Of a stretch of 64,000 bases of DNA, positions 22,741-35,500 are shown one piece after another. The number at the start of each line of letters is the position of its first letter. Position 1 is the stretch's first letter. The notes under the pieces are model-generated. The model was given only the letters and a program-made list of their open reading frames with translations, ran no database searches and was not told where the DNA came from. The translations under genes were made by a program, and so were the position numbers. Source of the DNA: Agriotes lineatus (Eukaryota; Arthropoda; Insecta; Coleoptera; Elateridae); the NCBI GenBank assembly GCA_940337035.1, contig CALNHX010002691.1, forward strand, positions 1 to 64,000, written 5' to 3'.

Positions 22741-24182
22741 AACAGATAAAATAAAATCTCTTACAACTTTACCTATCTATTACACTAATATTGATGCATT
22801 GAACTCCAAGTTTCCCGAATTCTTAGCTTTTGTTAATATCCATCAACCTGCTTGTTTTCTGATCACGGAGACGTGGTTAGTGCCTTCATTACCCCACTCG
22901 TTATACCAAATACCTGGTTATTCACTATATCGTGCTGACAGATCGTCTTGGTGATGACGTCTGTATCTTCACGAATAATTTTTTCTTCGCTTCTTTCAAG
23001 TTACAGCATATTGATATGCCCATTCCTAGCACAAGAGATGGAATCTGTTTATCTTTTCAGAACTGCACATTTAAATTCACTTTAGTCTGTATATATAGAC
23101 CGCCCAGTTGCAATATTCGATCTTCTAATAATCTTCAAAACGATAAAGATCTATTTGATCTACTTACCAAAATATCCATTGAAACTACAAACTTAATAGT
23201 AATGGGTGATTTCCATTTCTCTTCCGTCAAATGGCTAATAGTGACTCATCAATCACAAAGGGATGCGAATTCTGCTTTTTATCTAACCGATATGATTCTG
23301 AACAGTAATCTTACTCAGATGATTACCTTCCCAACTCGATTTCGAATTAATCAGACTCCTTCTACATTGGATCTGTTATTCACTAATGATACGAATCTTT
23401 TTTCTAATATTTGCCATTTGTCTCCAATTGGTAAGTCCGATCATGTTGTTATATGTGCCACTCTACAAGCTGTTTATCAAAGCTTGGACTCTCATAATAA
23501 AATTATATACAAAACACGTATTAAGTATGACAACGTTACTGACGATCTCAACTCCATCAACTGGTGTCAAGCTATGAATTCTCTAAATGTTTACGATTCC
23601 TATTACGAAACCTATCAAAGTAAATCTCTCTAAACCGTGTCTGGAGAGTAAGATATTTGCAATGATATCAACTAAAAAACGTTTATGGAATAGGTATCGT
23701 AAAACAAAAGCCATGGAAGGCAGCCATAACCATCGACAATACTCGAACCACCTTATATCAGCGATCGATCTAGCAAAAAAGAACTACGAAGACAAAATCG
23801 CCAATTCCAAGCAATTTCATAAATATGTACGGGCATCCCTTTCATCTACTGTTCAAGTTCCTTTAGTTAAGTCAAGTGATGGTGCAATTGCAAAAAATCG
23901 ACACGAGTGCTCAAATATACTTGCTGATATCTTTTTATCTGTCTATTGTGATGTACCTAATCTTGTTATTCCGCCTATTCAATTTCCGAGTACTACCAGA
24001 ATCTTAACCGATGTTAACTTTAGTCCTGAACTAGTTGAGGAAAAATTAGCTGCACTGAAGTCTTCTTCTGTTCCAGTCCTTAATTATCTATCTGCTGTGT
24101 TGCTGAAAACTTGTTCGCATGTTATTTCTGAACCTCTAGCAAAAATCATGCAAAAATCCTTTATCGAACATGAACTTCCAAA
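22741..24182 (+). pseudogene. LINE A endonuclease and linker
   Basis: The apurinic-type endonuclease begins YYTNIDALNSKFPEF and continues with FLITETWL (about 22855). After a stop at about 22952 the domain runs on in a second frame (22932-23633) with VCIYRPP, VMGDFHFSS, TLDLLFTND and IGKSDHVV. These are the family's metal-binding and catalytic segments. The linker to the RT follows in a third frame (23587-24182) and contains EPLAKIMQKSFIEHELP, the usual lead-in to RT. LINE B then interrupts it. Confidence 0.85.
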
Positions 24183-24187
24183 TTTTT

Positions 24188-24218
<31 letters not shown>

Positions 24219-26966
24219 TTTCCATGTAATCATACATTAGTATGAGTTTGGAAAAATACATAAATTAAAGTATAAGCATCGAAACCATATACTATACAAT
24301 AAAACAAAAGAAATCAAATAATAATAACCTAAGAGTAAATAACATATTAAAAAACAAATTAAATACAATTTGCTAAAAAATATGAAAATAAGAAAATAAT
24401 GTGCTAGTTCGGAGTATAAAGAAATCACAAAAAAAGAAAGAAAAAAAAATGGCATAACGTAATCAAAAACTAGACTGTCCATCTAACTGCCAACCACACA
24501 GATCTTAAGATCATATAAAAAACAAATTCTGCTAATCCTCAAAAGTTCAAGAAAATGACATATCATTATCGGCTAAGAACTCATCATAGTTATAGTACGC
24601 TTTGTCAGCCAAGAATGTCGTTATTTTAGTGCAAAAGCGACTGAAATTTAGTGTTTTTATGGCTTCAGGTAAACGATTGAACATTTTTATACCAAGAGTT
24701 ATTGGATTTTTGGCAGATTTCGATAGTCTATGGGATGGAATAATTAGCATGTTTGGATTTCTAGAGTTTTGTCTGAAATGTGTGAGCCGGCTCCTGTTTT
24801 GATGAACATATTTAAGTACCTCGCGAATAAATAATGATGGTACAGTCAAAATCCTCAAGTTTCGAAATTGCTGTTTGCAACTCTCATTAAATTTTAGGTG
24901 CTGAATAGAGCGAATAACTTTTTTCTGCAAAATGAAAACGCTATTTCTCTCTGCACAACCTCCCCAAAAAGCAATGCCATAAATAACTAGGGACTGAAAG
25001 TATGCATAGTATACTGCTAGTGTTGTTTTCAAATCTGATATGTTGGACATAATTCGCAATGAATAACAACATTTGTTTAATTTCTTTACAAGTTCATTTA
25101 TATGACCTTCCCAAGATAATTTTTTGTCAATAATAAGACCTAGACATCTGAAGGCATCGGTCGAACTGACATTGTTGTATGAGAATTCATCGCTGCATAA
25201 GTTAAGAGAAAAGTTAATGAAATGTGTTTTATCTAAATTTAAAATGAGGTTATTGTCTACACACCAACAATTTATTTTGTCAATAGACTCTCTTGCTAAT
25301 TGTTTAAGGGATTCCCAGCTGTTGCTCCTTATTATAAAATTTGCATCATCAGCAAAAAGCACACTTTTTGCATCAGAAATGGTATTTGGAAGATCATTTA
25401 TGAATAACAAGAAAAGGGTCGGACCAAGAACGGAGCCCTGAGGGACCCCAGTCTTGATAACACCCGTATCAGATAGAACTCTACCCTCAAATTCTGATTT
25501 TTGAATTACTTTCTGTGATCGGCCTGTCAAATAGCTAGAGCTAGTTTCCATAGAACCATAGCTTATGCAGCAGGATACCGTGGTCCACGCTGTCGAATGC
25601 CTTCGAAAGGTCACATGCTATCATTCCACAGAATAATTTTCCCTCCAAGTTACTGCTTATATCTTCAATCATCGCAGCAATTGCTGACTGAGTATTTTTC
25701 CCTTTCTGAAAACCATGTTGAGATTTAGATAATATATTGTGTTTGTTTATAAAAGCTACTAGCCTTGTGTTCATAATTTTTTCAAACAGAATAGCAAAAG
25801 CGGATAACAGGGATATAGGGCGATAATTAGTAACAAGTTTAGTATCATCTTTTTTATATAATGGAGTAACGATGGCCAATTTAAAACAGTCTGGAAAAAT
25901 TCCTTGTGTGATTGAAGAATTGAACAACACAGCTAGTGGTTCTGAAATTAAATCTATAATTCGTTTTACGAGAAATGGTGAAATATTATCATAACCAGAA
26001 GAATATTTATTCTTTAGAGTGGAGACACTTCTTTCAATTTCATGTTTGTTCGTTGCGTTTATAAAAAATGAGCTTGGGTGATTTTTGTTTAATCTGCTTA
26101 GATAAGTATCAATACGAGATAAGTTTGTGTTTCTTCCAGCAGTGCTAACCATGTTTAAAAAATATGTATTGAACGCATTTGCTATCAGGCCCGAATTAGT
26201 TATATTGTTTCCCTCGTGTGTCAACTCACAACAACGCTTTTCGACGTTTGCCTTCCCCGTCTCATTTCGTATAATTTTCCATGCCATATGCATTTTGTTA
26301 TGAGATGAGCTGATTTTTTTGTCAATGTCCAATCGTTTAGCCCTACGCACAACGCTCTTCAATATGCTACAATATTTATTCACATAGTTTTTAAAATTTT
26401 CATCAGTAACAAATTTTAGTTGCCATTTCAGCTGTCTTTTTTTAGCACTTGATATTTTAATTCCTGGTGTAATCCAGCTTTTAATAACTCGTGAAGTTGA
26501 CTGTAATTTAAGAGGGAAGCATAAGTTATGTAATTTTGTAATATTATCCATGAAGTGTTCGAAACGAGAATTGACGTCGGTATTATTGTCGTAAATCATA
26601 TTCCAATTTGCTTGCGACAAGCAATTTCGAAATTTTGAAATATTTTTGTCAGAATAAGATCGCGACCAATACTTTTTTGTCAATTTCTTTGTTTCGACAG
26701 GTATTGATACATATTGAGAATGGTGGTCGGACAGACCGTTATAATAGACAACACTATGGACTGACGCCGCCCTATCCCTATCTAAACATATGTGATCTAA
26801 GCAGGTTTCAGATGTCTCAGTAATTCTTGTGGGTACTGAGATAATATTTCTTAAATTGTACGAATCTAGTGTGTTTCTCAGTTTGACAGTATTAGTTGTA
26901 AACCTAGATAAATTAATGTTTGTAGATTGGCAACTCGGGGATATTTGTGAAGACACGTGTAGAGCC

Positions 26967-28078
26967 ATCTAGTGAGAGTGTCTCCTACTTTTTAAGCCTC
27001 TGTCGGTATAAAAGCTGTCAAATCGCTATGTTACTATCGTAACTAAATAAAATTTTATTACTTTATTTTGTATTAATTTGCACACAGCGTGTGATAACAG
27101 AGGAACGTCACTTAAGATATAATTATGCTACAGAAGTATTAAATTTTTGTGGAACATATTATCTTTTAAGTGACAATCGTTTGTTTTCACCCGCTCTGTA
27201 CAAATTAATAGAAATCTAATTAATATTAAAAAATTGGCAAATATGCAGGGAAAATAATAATAATAAGTATTTATTTAGCATAATAGCTACACAAATAATC
27301 CACTATAATATTATAACATAAAAACATATTACTTATATCTTCTCTAAGTTTGTTGAGCTCTTTTCTTGCAACTTTCTTTCATATAGCCTGCACTTTGCAA
27401 GGGTTGCCTTCAATCGTTGTCTGAGTTCTTTGATAGTGTTGATATTGTCTACTTCTTGTTCTATTTCATACAAGCTGTTGTCGAGATTGTCTCCATGTGA
27501 CATTTCTCCTTCAACACTACTTGCATTTGGACCTGTAATGGTTTGCTCTACGCATGCACTGTGGTCCATTTCCTGTTTCTCCTTTTGTTGTTTTCTACCA
27601 TCAGATCAGGATATGCATTTGGAGATAGTTTTTTCTTACCATCTGCTCTTGACAGTTCAAATTGACCATCAGAAAAATGCACCTTAAATGAGTGAGTGTT
27701 ATAATATGTTATATCTGCTTTGATATATTTACTCGCCTTACAAACCCTCCCATTTATGGGCACATTGTCTTGATTAATGGCACAGATCCACACTTCTCTT
27801 CTGCTTGCATTCTTTTCACCACTGGGCAATCTGAATAAACGGAAGTCTTTAGCGGTACTGTTTTTGCAATTCGATACACAACAACCAGACATAATTACAC
27901 TTTATGAACCAACCAATTACTAAAAAAATATGAACGAACAATGTGATGACAGCCAGTATCCAATGCTTTATGTCAAATTGTCTGTCAAGCGTCGCACGTT
28001 TGATGGAGGATTTGAGATTATATATCTAGTAACTTTAGTAAATAAGTGAAACTATTGCCATCTAGTGAGAGTGTCTCG
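26967..28078 (-). mobile_element. 1.1-kb insertion in LINE B, bounded by direct repeats
   Basis: It interrupts the LINE B endonuclease. The same 20-odd bases, GCCATCTAGTGAGAGTGTCT, stand in the same orientation at 26967 and 28058; the similarity extends about 17 bases further with mismatches. Inside is a small THAP-domain gene (27333-27892). No terminal inverted repeats were seen. Confidence 0.65.
27333..27892 (-). pseudogene. Small THAP-domain protein in the insertion
   Basis: It starts at 27892 (ATG) with MSGCCVSNCKNS and then FRLFRLPSG, REVWICAIN and NGRVC, the first half of a THAP C2CH zinc finger. The frame remains open through an odd stretch (KASKYIKADITYY...) before VHFSDGQFE and KKLSPNAYPDL, the second half. 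Removing 54 bases that begin AAG|GCGAGT and end TTTAAG| would give RVCKVHF, the canonical C-x-x-H-F, so a GC-AG mini-intron is plausible. A second frame (27333-27569) adds an acidic part and a coiled-coil (IKELRQRLKATLAKCR). THAP domains bind DNA, often transposon ends. Host retrocopy or transposon-encoded protein are both possible. Confidence 0.6.
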
Positions 28079-28610
28079 AACTTTTCAGCCCCTCACATTG
28101 GACTTCAAATATGGCCGGCGAGTTTCCAGCCCGCGGTTGTAAATGAGTCGAGGTAGTTTATATTACTGTCTCCTAGGCACACAATATCGCATGACTTGTA
28201 CATGGTAACAGTGTGTAGCAAATTATCTAAGTTAGTGATAAAAGTGTCTTTTGACCCCGAGGGGCTGTGGTAATAACAAATTATAACAGTATTTAATTTC
28301 GAGAGTTCAATAGCAACAAATTCAAAATGTTTGTCCTCCGCGAACTGGGAGTACTCGAGAGGTTTGAAATGCAAACCCTGCCGAACAAAAATACAAACAC
28401 CACCATGTCCATAGTTGCTTCGGATGTAGGAGCCCGCAAGTAAATAACCTCCCAGAGCAACTGGTTGATCCGGTTTGAGCCATGTTTCGGATAAACAAAC
28501 AACATCAGGGTTAAGTGGTTCAATATCAATACTTAATTCTAGAGTTTTGTTTGGTAAACTTTGGATATTTTGATGGTAGATGGTGAGAGAATCGGTGGCA
28601 GGGGAGTATC

Positions 28611-29549
28611 TTAGTTTCTTTTCACAATTGCTGGAATGCCTTTTATGTACTTTATTGTGAGGTCCTTTTCATCATTTTCAAGCTTAGATTTCAACTCGCT
28701 TCTTAGAGAGTTGAGATATTTAAGTTGTTGAGGGGTTTGATCGCCTCGTAGTGATAACGTTGCAAAGGGTGTATTTTTTAAGAGATTTTTGTGAGATTTC
28801 AAAATAGATTTCACTATTTCTGGTTCAGAGAAACGGACCTTAAGTAATCTCGGCTTACCATCAGCACGAACTTTACCTAAGCGTTGCGTCTTTACGATTT
28901 GCTGCGCATAATTTGGGCCAACTGTAATTGAGCAAATCTCTTTAGCTTTGCTGACGTCATCCTCCTGTGATACTTCTGCGAGGCCAAGAACGATTAAATT
29001 ACTTTCACGCTGAATGCGTTCCTTAACTTCAGAGATAATTTTTTCCGTGTTCTGGGGAGTAAGTTCAGGTGGTTTAGAGATGTGTTCTTCGATTTTAACC
29101 AAGCGCTTTTCAATGGACTCGAGCGAATCCACTATTTTGCTGAATCGATTTTCAAATGCCAGACATTTTGCACAGTAGATTTTGATGTTTTTGCGTGCAT
29201 TTCTAGTCAACCGCGTTAAAAAGCCGAGATCCTCCTTGCCAAAATCAATGCATTCGATATGAATCGCCGAAGCGCATCCATCACAGCTCACGGTCTGGCC
29301 ACTTGCGATAATTTGTTCAGAGCAGTTGGGACAGTGTTTGGTGGACATAGTGTCGAAGTTCTGGCAGCCAGATTTTAATGCTGCTACACTTGGTATCAAT
29401 TTTATGTTGCGCGGGGTACCAGTAATGCGTATCACCTTATGCGCTAGGTAAAATATAGGAAAGTCAACCTTACCGCAACTGCACTTCACCAAATTGCACA
29501 AATACAAATCAAGACTTCCAGTCCGCAGCAACCTGTATGCACCCAACAA
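28611..29549 (-). CDS. LINE B ORF1, PHD-finger protein
   Basis: The likely start is the ATG at about 29348 (MSTKHCPNCSEQ), although the frame is open up to 29549. The N-terminus is a PHD-like finger: CPNCSEQ, VSCDGCASAIHIECI and IYCAKC. A coiled-coil segment follows (IVDSLESIEKRLVKIEEHI), then an RRM/esterase-like C-terminal part with IQRESNLIVLGLAE, KTQRLGKVRADGKPRLLKV and SLRGDQTPQQLK. Proteins of this class bind the LINE's own RNA and help form the retrotransposition particle. The stop at 28611 lies just before the ORF2 endonuclease region. The frame is intact. Confidence 0.8.
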   Translation of the reverse strand: MLGAYRLLRTGSLDLYLCNLVKCSCGKVDFPIFYLAHKVIRITGTPRNIKLIPSVAALKSGCQNFDTMSTKHCPNCSEQIIASGQTVSCDGCASAIHIECIDFGKEDLGFLTRLTRNARKNIKIYCAKCLAFENRFSKIVDSLESIEKRLVKIEEHISKPPELTPQNTEKIISEVKERIQRESNLIVLGLAEVSQEDDVSKAKEICSITVGPNYAQQIVKTQRLGKVRADGKPRLLKVRFSEPEIVKSILKSHKNLLKNTPFATLSLRGDQTPQQLKYLNSLRSELKSKLENDEKDLTIKYIKGIPAIVKRN

Positions 29550-29670
29550 TCATACACTTATATAAGTAACAACATTAAAATATGTTTGTATAATTCTACT
29601 GTTGAAATATGTCGTTTCCCACTTGGCCACAGAACGAGAAAGCACTTGCCTTGCTCTACGTGTGAAAAAA

Positions 29671-31675
29671 AAATCGTGGAGGAGTGCAGTTGTCACACCC
29701 ATATTTAAAAAGGGAGACAAGCTAGACTCAAATAATTACCGCCCCATTAGTTTAACGCCAATTATAGCAAAAATCATGGAGTCCTTAATGGTGGACAGAG
29801 TAGTACCTTTCTTGCTGGCTGAAAATATTTTACTTGTTCAACAACATTGATTTACTCCTGGTAGATCTGTAATTACCAATTTCCTGGAATGCATTAATAA
29901 TTGGGCAATGGCTCTAGACAACGCATCCTTCACTGTTGTCATATATTTGGATTTTTCCCGTACCTTTGATGGGGTACCTCACTCTGCCATCTTAGCCAAG
30001 CTTGAACAGGCTGGTATACGAGGGAATCTATTGTCATGGATACAGGCTTTTCTTTAGGATCGATCACTCTGTTTTCGTGTTGGAGAATGTTTATCTGACA
30101 TCAAACCAGTGTCAAGTGCTGTTCCGCAAAGGTCGGTGCTCGGTCCCATCTTATTCGCAGTGTACAGGGTTATTCATTATAAATTACCCACCCCTTATCA
30201 TCGTTATTATTGCCTATAGAAAAAAAAGTTTTAAATAAAAGTTATGTGGTTATAACTGAATTTTGTTAAAATGCTATCAAAAGTACAGTGGCGTGCATAA
30301 TTAAGGGGATACAAAAAAGTAATATATTTTTTTAAATGGAACACCCTGTATATTATTAAATTTTTTGAACGACCTTTTTTTTCTGATTTCAAAAATATAC
30401 CATATGTTACCCTTACCTTATACCGTTTTTGAGTTATTAAACGTTGAATATCTTAGTTAAACTAGTTACTGTAAATAGGAATTATTAAAGTAAGCTATGA
30501 AAATGCAACTATTTTGTTTGATAAGTAACATTTCTTTAATGAAATAATAAAAATTAGTTATCATTTATTTATATTTAAATTTCCTGAATAAAACTTTGTT
30601 ATATTTAATAATGTTAACTAGTTTAACTAAGATATTTGACGTTTAATAACTCAAAAACGGTATAAGGTAAGGGTAACATATGGTATATTTTTGAAATCAG
30701 GAAAAAAAGGTCGTTCCAAAAATTTTATAATATACAGGGTGTTCCGTTTAAAAAAATATATTACTTTTTTGTATCCCCTTAATTATGCACGCCACTGTAC
30801 TTTTGATAGCATTTTAACAAAATTCAGTTATAACCACATAACTTTTATTTAAAACTTTTTTTCTATAGGCAATAATAACGATGATAAGGGGTGGGTAATT
30901 TATAATGAATAACCCTGTACATCGCAGACCTTCCACATATTTTGCGTAGTAGCTCTTCCTGTTATGCAGATGACACCAAGCTGTACGCCTCAGTGAAGAA
31001 ACGAACTGTTTTGCAAGATGATATTGACTCGCTATCGGTATGGTGTAATGAGTGGCGTTTGCCTTTAAATATCACAAAGTGTGTAGTGTCGCATTTGGGA
31101 AAAACTAACCCTCTGCATAATTATTATATTTCGGGGAACCTGTTACTTGCCGTTACCAGTCACAAAGATCTAGGCGTAACAATTACCACCGACCTATCAT
31201 GGTCTGAACACATCTCAAATGTGTGTAACAAAGCCAATACGCTTCTTTATATACTACATAAAGCATAGAGACGGAAATTTATTGGAAAATGTACAGCGGA
31301 AAGCAACTCGCCTACCATATGGTCGCTTGCGACCATCACACTACGAACGGCTTGAAGTTCTACATTTAACCACCTTCGAAATGCGACGCTCTCGAAATGA
31401 CTTAATTATTACTTTTCGCGCACTAAATAGACTGTTCTCTTGTGGACGTCAGTTCTCTCTACAAACTTAATGCCGATGACCGTCTCCGGGGCCACCGTTT
31501 GAAGTTCAAAAGAGAGTTAGCAAGATTAACGTGTACAAGATCGTTTATTGTGAACCGAGTGTTTCATATATGGAACAGTCTACCTGCCTATATCGTCGAC
31601 GCTCATACGATCAATACATTTAAAAACAGAATAGACATTTTTCTTTCCGTTTTTATTAATAATTCTAACAATTAG
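29671..31675 (+). pseudogene. LINE A reverse transcriptase, interrupted
   Basis: The RT opens with SWRSAVVTPIFKKGDK and NYRPISLTPIIAK. After a stop at about 29849 it runs on through FTPGRSVITNFLE, YLDFSRTFDGVPHSA (normally DFSKAFDRV) and VPQRSVLGPILFAVY. The foldback insertion stands here. The frame resumes at 30921 with IADLPHIL, CYADDTKLYASV (the catalytic YADD) and WRLPLNITKC, then passes through more frame changes to VLHLTTFEMRR and FIVNRVFHIWNSLP (ORF 31442-31675). It cannot be translated as one protein. Confidence 0.85.
30166..30916. mobile_element. Foldback element, 751 bp, with GTAC target duplication
   Basis: Arms of about 300 bp (30166-30465 and 30610-30916) are near-perfect reverse complements, starting AGGGTTATTCATTATAAATT. 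GTAC stands on both sides (30162-30165 and 30917-30920). Cutting out the element plus one GTAC restores the LINE A reading frame exactly. The internal sequence ACACCCTGTATATTATTAAA and its reverse complement near the arms' middle resemble a motif common in insect repeats. There is no ORF. Confidence 0.9.
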
Positions 31676-31803
31676 GTTATAGTTTTACATCTAGATATAA
31701 GTTGTTTTATATAATTATTGTTTAGCGTTACAAGTGATGAGTATAGTTTGTAATCAGAGCTTCATAGGGCCTGCTCTGCGTTTATAATAATAATAATAAT
31801 AAC

Positions 31804-32012
31804 AGTTATTTATGCACCAAAGACATTAAGAAGATTTTTATGCCCGAGGGTATAACCATCAAGTAATGTCCATGTTGCATATAAAAATCTACGTATCTAA
31901 ATAATGAATATTAGAAAACATATTGGATGATCAACTATTAATTACTGTGAACGCAGCAACGTACGTGATTGGTCAGAAATTTGACCCTTTGTCATTTCTT
32001 ACCATTTACGTA
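31804..32012. other. No gene between LINE A and P element
   Basis: AT-rich non-coding sequence following the (ATA)n tail. It ends at the CCATAGTA that precedes the P-element terminus. Confidence 0.4.
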
Positions 32013-32569
32013 CCATAGTACAGTGACTATATAATCACAGTGTGGCCATACGATGGTCATGTTTTCTATTGGTTGAAGGCAAAAGGATTCCAAGTTATTG
32101 TCATTTTTAACAGTGTATAAAATGTTTAGTTACGAAAAGTTACTAATGTCAAAATAAGACATTTGCATTTTATAACTTGTCAAAAGTTTGAGTCGACCCA
32201 TCACGTGATGCAATCTACCATTAGTTTTCCCGTGGCCGTGAGTTTTACAAACTATAGTTTGCCAATTAGTTATTTACGATTTTCAGTATTAACATCAAAC
32301 AAACCAGAACATTTAACAGAGAAATACATATTTTCCTGTAAGTTTTATATTGCTTAAATATCGTAAGTAACTGCTCAATAGATTATTGCGGTGTACAGTT
32401 GCATATTATATTGAATAACATATGGTTCTACAAATCAATTTGATATTACTGAAAAAATAAGTTACTTATATCTTGTTAGTCCAGACTTAATGACAGATAT
32501 AATATATAGTTCATAATTTCACTTGACAGCATTTTAATGTACGACAAACCAACATAAAAAAGACGTAAA

Positions 32570-35500
32570 ATGGTATGTTGTTCCGCATTTGGTTGCTCCA
32601 ATCGTTCAGAGCAAGGGTACATCATGAAAAAATTTCCAAGGAATCCTAAAATACGAAAAGAGTGGGCTGCTAAAGTAAACCGAGAGGGGTGGACACCAAA
32701 AGATGGATCATATCTATGTGAAGTAAGTATCTTCTTCTTGTAGTTTTAGATAGATTTCCAGCCGTCCATTGTCCTGGGAATAACAGTAGGGTGGTTTTCC
32801 GTGGGTTTATACACCAATATATCTCCGTCGTATTGGTGGTTTCCATGTTCGTCTTCCATTTTCCTCTTCTGACTTTTTCAATCTTCCTGATCTCCAATTC
32901 CAAAAGATTTTGAAGGCGCAGCTTCCCACTCTCAAATAATATGTTTTTGTCATATCTAACTATTATAGTCATTGGAATTATATGTATTCTATTCCGTCCT
33001 TGAGATTGTCAATCCGCCCTGGGTATTTTAGTTCTCCGCTACCCTTCATATAAGGAAGCCATTCCTCTATCCGTCACTTGGGAAAGCACTAGCAACCCCG
33101 CAAGGGGATGTAAGTATACTAGAAGTTAAATTTAACATTAAGATGAAAAAGTTGTAAGCAAGGCATTTCTCTATGCGAACAACGTTTAATTTGGCTATCT
33201 TGAGGTACGCTGTACAAGAAAATGATTTCATATAAGCACAGATATTTGTATATAGGGGAACTGGTACATTTAACTTATACGTATATCATATAAACGTTTG
33301 GTGTGGTATGATCAAAATTTTGTAAAATACAAAACAGAACAAAACTTTCTAAGATATGTATTTTACACAGGTGCACTTTAAACCAGAGATGTGGGACATA
33401 ACGAGAAAAAATGGTGCCCGAAAATTAAAGTGGAATGCTGTACCGACAATATTTTCATCTTCACGACCAAAACCACTAGCTGAAAGAAGATTACAACAAG
33501 AAGCAACTGCAGCACCAAGCACTGAGCAATCAGAGGCAACTGCAATATTGAAAAATATACACGCAACCACATGCCATAAAATAGTGATGCCGGAAGTATC
33601 AAAAGGTCAATCCGATATGACAGGGTCAGAAGGTAGATCATTAGTGGATCCTGCATCATTAACAGATAAAAAACGTACAAATGAATTTAGAGAGAAAGTA
33701 CATAAGAAATTATTGTTGCAGAACCGCAAACTTAAAAATAAACTGAGAATGCTAAAAAGAAATATAACCAAGACGTTGTAAAAAACCAAGTAGCAATTAG
33801 TCAGCATCAACATAATAGATTAATGAAGATTTTCAATCGTGATCAAATGCAGGCATTGCGTAGAAAATCTATGCAATTTCAACGATGGTCACATGAGACC
33901 ATAATAAAAGCACTAAAACTAAAATTCTCCTGTGGTACTGCTGGATATAGAGAATTACTACTGCAAGATATTCCTCTGCCATCTATGAGAACGTTGAGAA
34001 GGCGACTAGAAACCATTTCTTTTGACAGCGGTATTCTTCTTGAAATTTTTGAATTTTTAAAGACTAAGGTTAACCACTTTAAAGGAGACCATGCAAAAGA
34101 CTGTGTGCTTGTACTTGATGAGATGGCTATTACTCCATCACACACATATGACAGTGCATTAAATAAATATCTTGGTGCTGTTACATTACCAGGACATTCA
34201 GGAGTAGCTACGCATGTTCTGACTGTTATGTTAGGTGGAATAACATTGCGGTGGAAACAAACTGTAGCCTATTATTTTACTGGTACTTCTGCGAGTGGTA
34301 AGGTGTTAAAAGATATTTTGATTCAAATAATTACAAAAACTGAAGAACTGGGGCTCAAAGTGATCAGTATTACTTCTGATATGGGTTCTTCTAACCAATC
34401 TTTGTGGAAAGCGTGGAATATTACATCTGGACGACATTCCAAAACTGTAAACAGTTTTGCTCATCCTTGTGATCCTGCAAGAAAGATTTATATTCTTGCA
34501 GATGTCCCACATCTCTTCAAAAACATTAAGAACATGCTCATGACTAATAAAATCATAAAAATACCAGATGAAATAAAAGAACGTTATGATCTACCTAACA
34601 ATATTGTAAATTCAGATCATATTTTAGAATTAGTAGAATACCAAAAGAATTTAAGATTCAAACTAACACCTAAAGTCACGGAAGAGGATTTGACTCCATC
34701 ACACTTCCAGAAAATGAAAGTTAAATTTTCAAGCAATGTTGTAAATCATAGTGTTAGCAGTGCTTTAAAATTTTTAAGTTCAGAGCTAAAGAAACCTGAG
34801 TACCTAACAACAGCGTGGTTCCTTGATACTGTTGAGCATTGGTTTATGCTGATGACCTCGAGACATCCAGTGTTAGCCTTAAGCAACAAAATACCTGAGA
34901 AGTATGAAAATGAAGTAATTTTCTTAAATGACTTCATGAATATTTTTCGAGCCATGCAGGTTGGAGAAAAAAATGCCTGGAAACCATCACAAACAGGAGT
35001 ATTAATTTCTACGCAATCAATAATAGAAATACAGAAGTTTTTGCTGGAAGAGAAGGGTTATATATTTCTTCTAACTTCAAGATTTACACAAGATTGCCTA
35101 GAAAATTTATTCAGTGCCATTCGTTGTAAGCAATTGATACCTAATGCTGTTCAATTTAAAACTAACTTGAAGCTCATTACTGTAGCACAATATTTATGTG
35201 ATGTGTCTAACAGCAGTTATGAGAGTGATGATAGAGAATTTTTAGCAGAATTTTTGGATAAAGTTTCCACCACAAAATCTCCAAACTATTCACCTGTAAA
35301 ATTGCCCCCAGAACCGCAAGCCTCTGGTAGGGAGTTAAATCATTCAGAAAAAAATTCGTTATTCAACATAGGTGGTTATTTAATTTCAAGTATAAAGAAA
35401 GCAAGTAACTGCTGCAGTCAATGTATAGACTCTGTAGGCTCAAAAACATTTGTAGATATGCCCTATTCGCAGCTGGTAAAAGTTAAGAGCTTTAATGAAC

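Larger units (their letters stand above)
24547..28600 (-). pseudogene. LINE B ORF2: endonuclease-reverse transcriptase
   Basis: The endonuclease starts upstream of VVCLSETWLKPDQ (about 28490), then GGVCIFVRQ, CYYHSPSGS and IVCLGDSNIN. It is then cut by a 1.1-kb insertion and resumes at 26968 with SVPTRITETSETCLDHI and GLSDHHSQYV. The RT reads IVTPLYKKDD, NYRPISLL, GFQKGKNT and CDLSKAFDSVDHGILLHKL in the ORF ending at 25541. After one frame change it continues from 25614 with GVPQGSVLGP and the catalytic box FADD, and ends at 24547. Apart from that frame change and the insertion the frame is open, so this copy is relatively young. It copies RNA into DNA at a nicked target. Confidence 0.9.
24184..29670 (-). 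mobile_element. LINE B inserted in LINE A
   Basis: On the minus strand this is an almost full-length LINE: ORF1 with a zinc finger (28611-29549), then ORF2 with endonuclease (26968-28600, split by an insertion) and reverse transcriptase (24547-26300). A roughly 340-bp 3' UTR ends in a (TAAA)n tail, visible on the plus strand as (TTTA)n at 24186-24222. Its 5' end lies within the run of A at about 29664-29671. It cuts LINE A exactly between the linker and RT block 1. Confidence 0.9.
22390..31803 (+). mobile_element. LINE A, split by two later insertions
   Basis: The parts in order are: decayed ORF1-like sequence (22430-22700); endonuclease (22741-23600); linker (23600-24182); [LINE B, 24184-29670]; RT start (29671-30165); [foldback element, 30166-30916]; RT remainder and tail (30921-31675); and a 3' end with (ATA)n at 31782-31803. 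Removing LINE B rejoins HELP to KSWRSAVVTP in one frame, and removing the foldback element rejoins LFAVY to IADLPHIL. The element is broken by several stops but complete in outline. It belongs to the EN-RT LINEs of Jockey/CR1 type. Confidence 0.85.

Noticed and set aside
33378..33813. Minus-strand ORFs across the P-element gene
   Set aside because: Shadows of the plus-strand THAP/transposase exon; low-complexity hydrophobic peptides.
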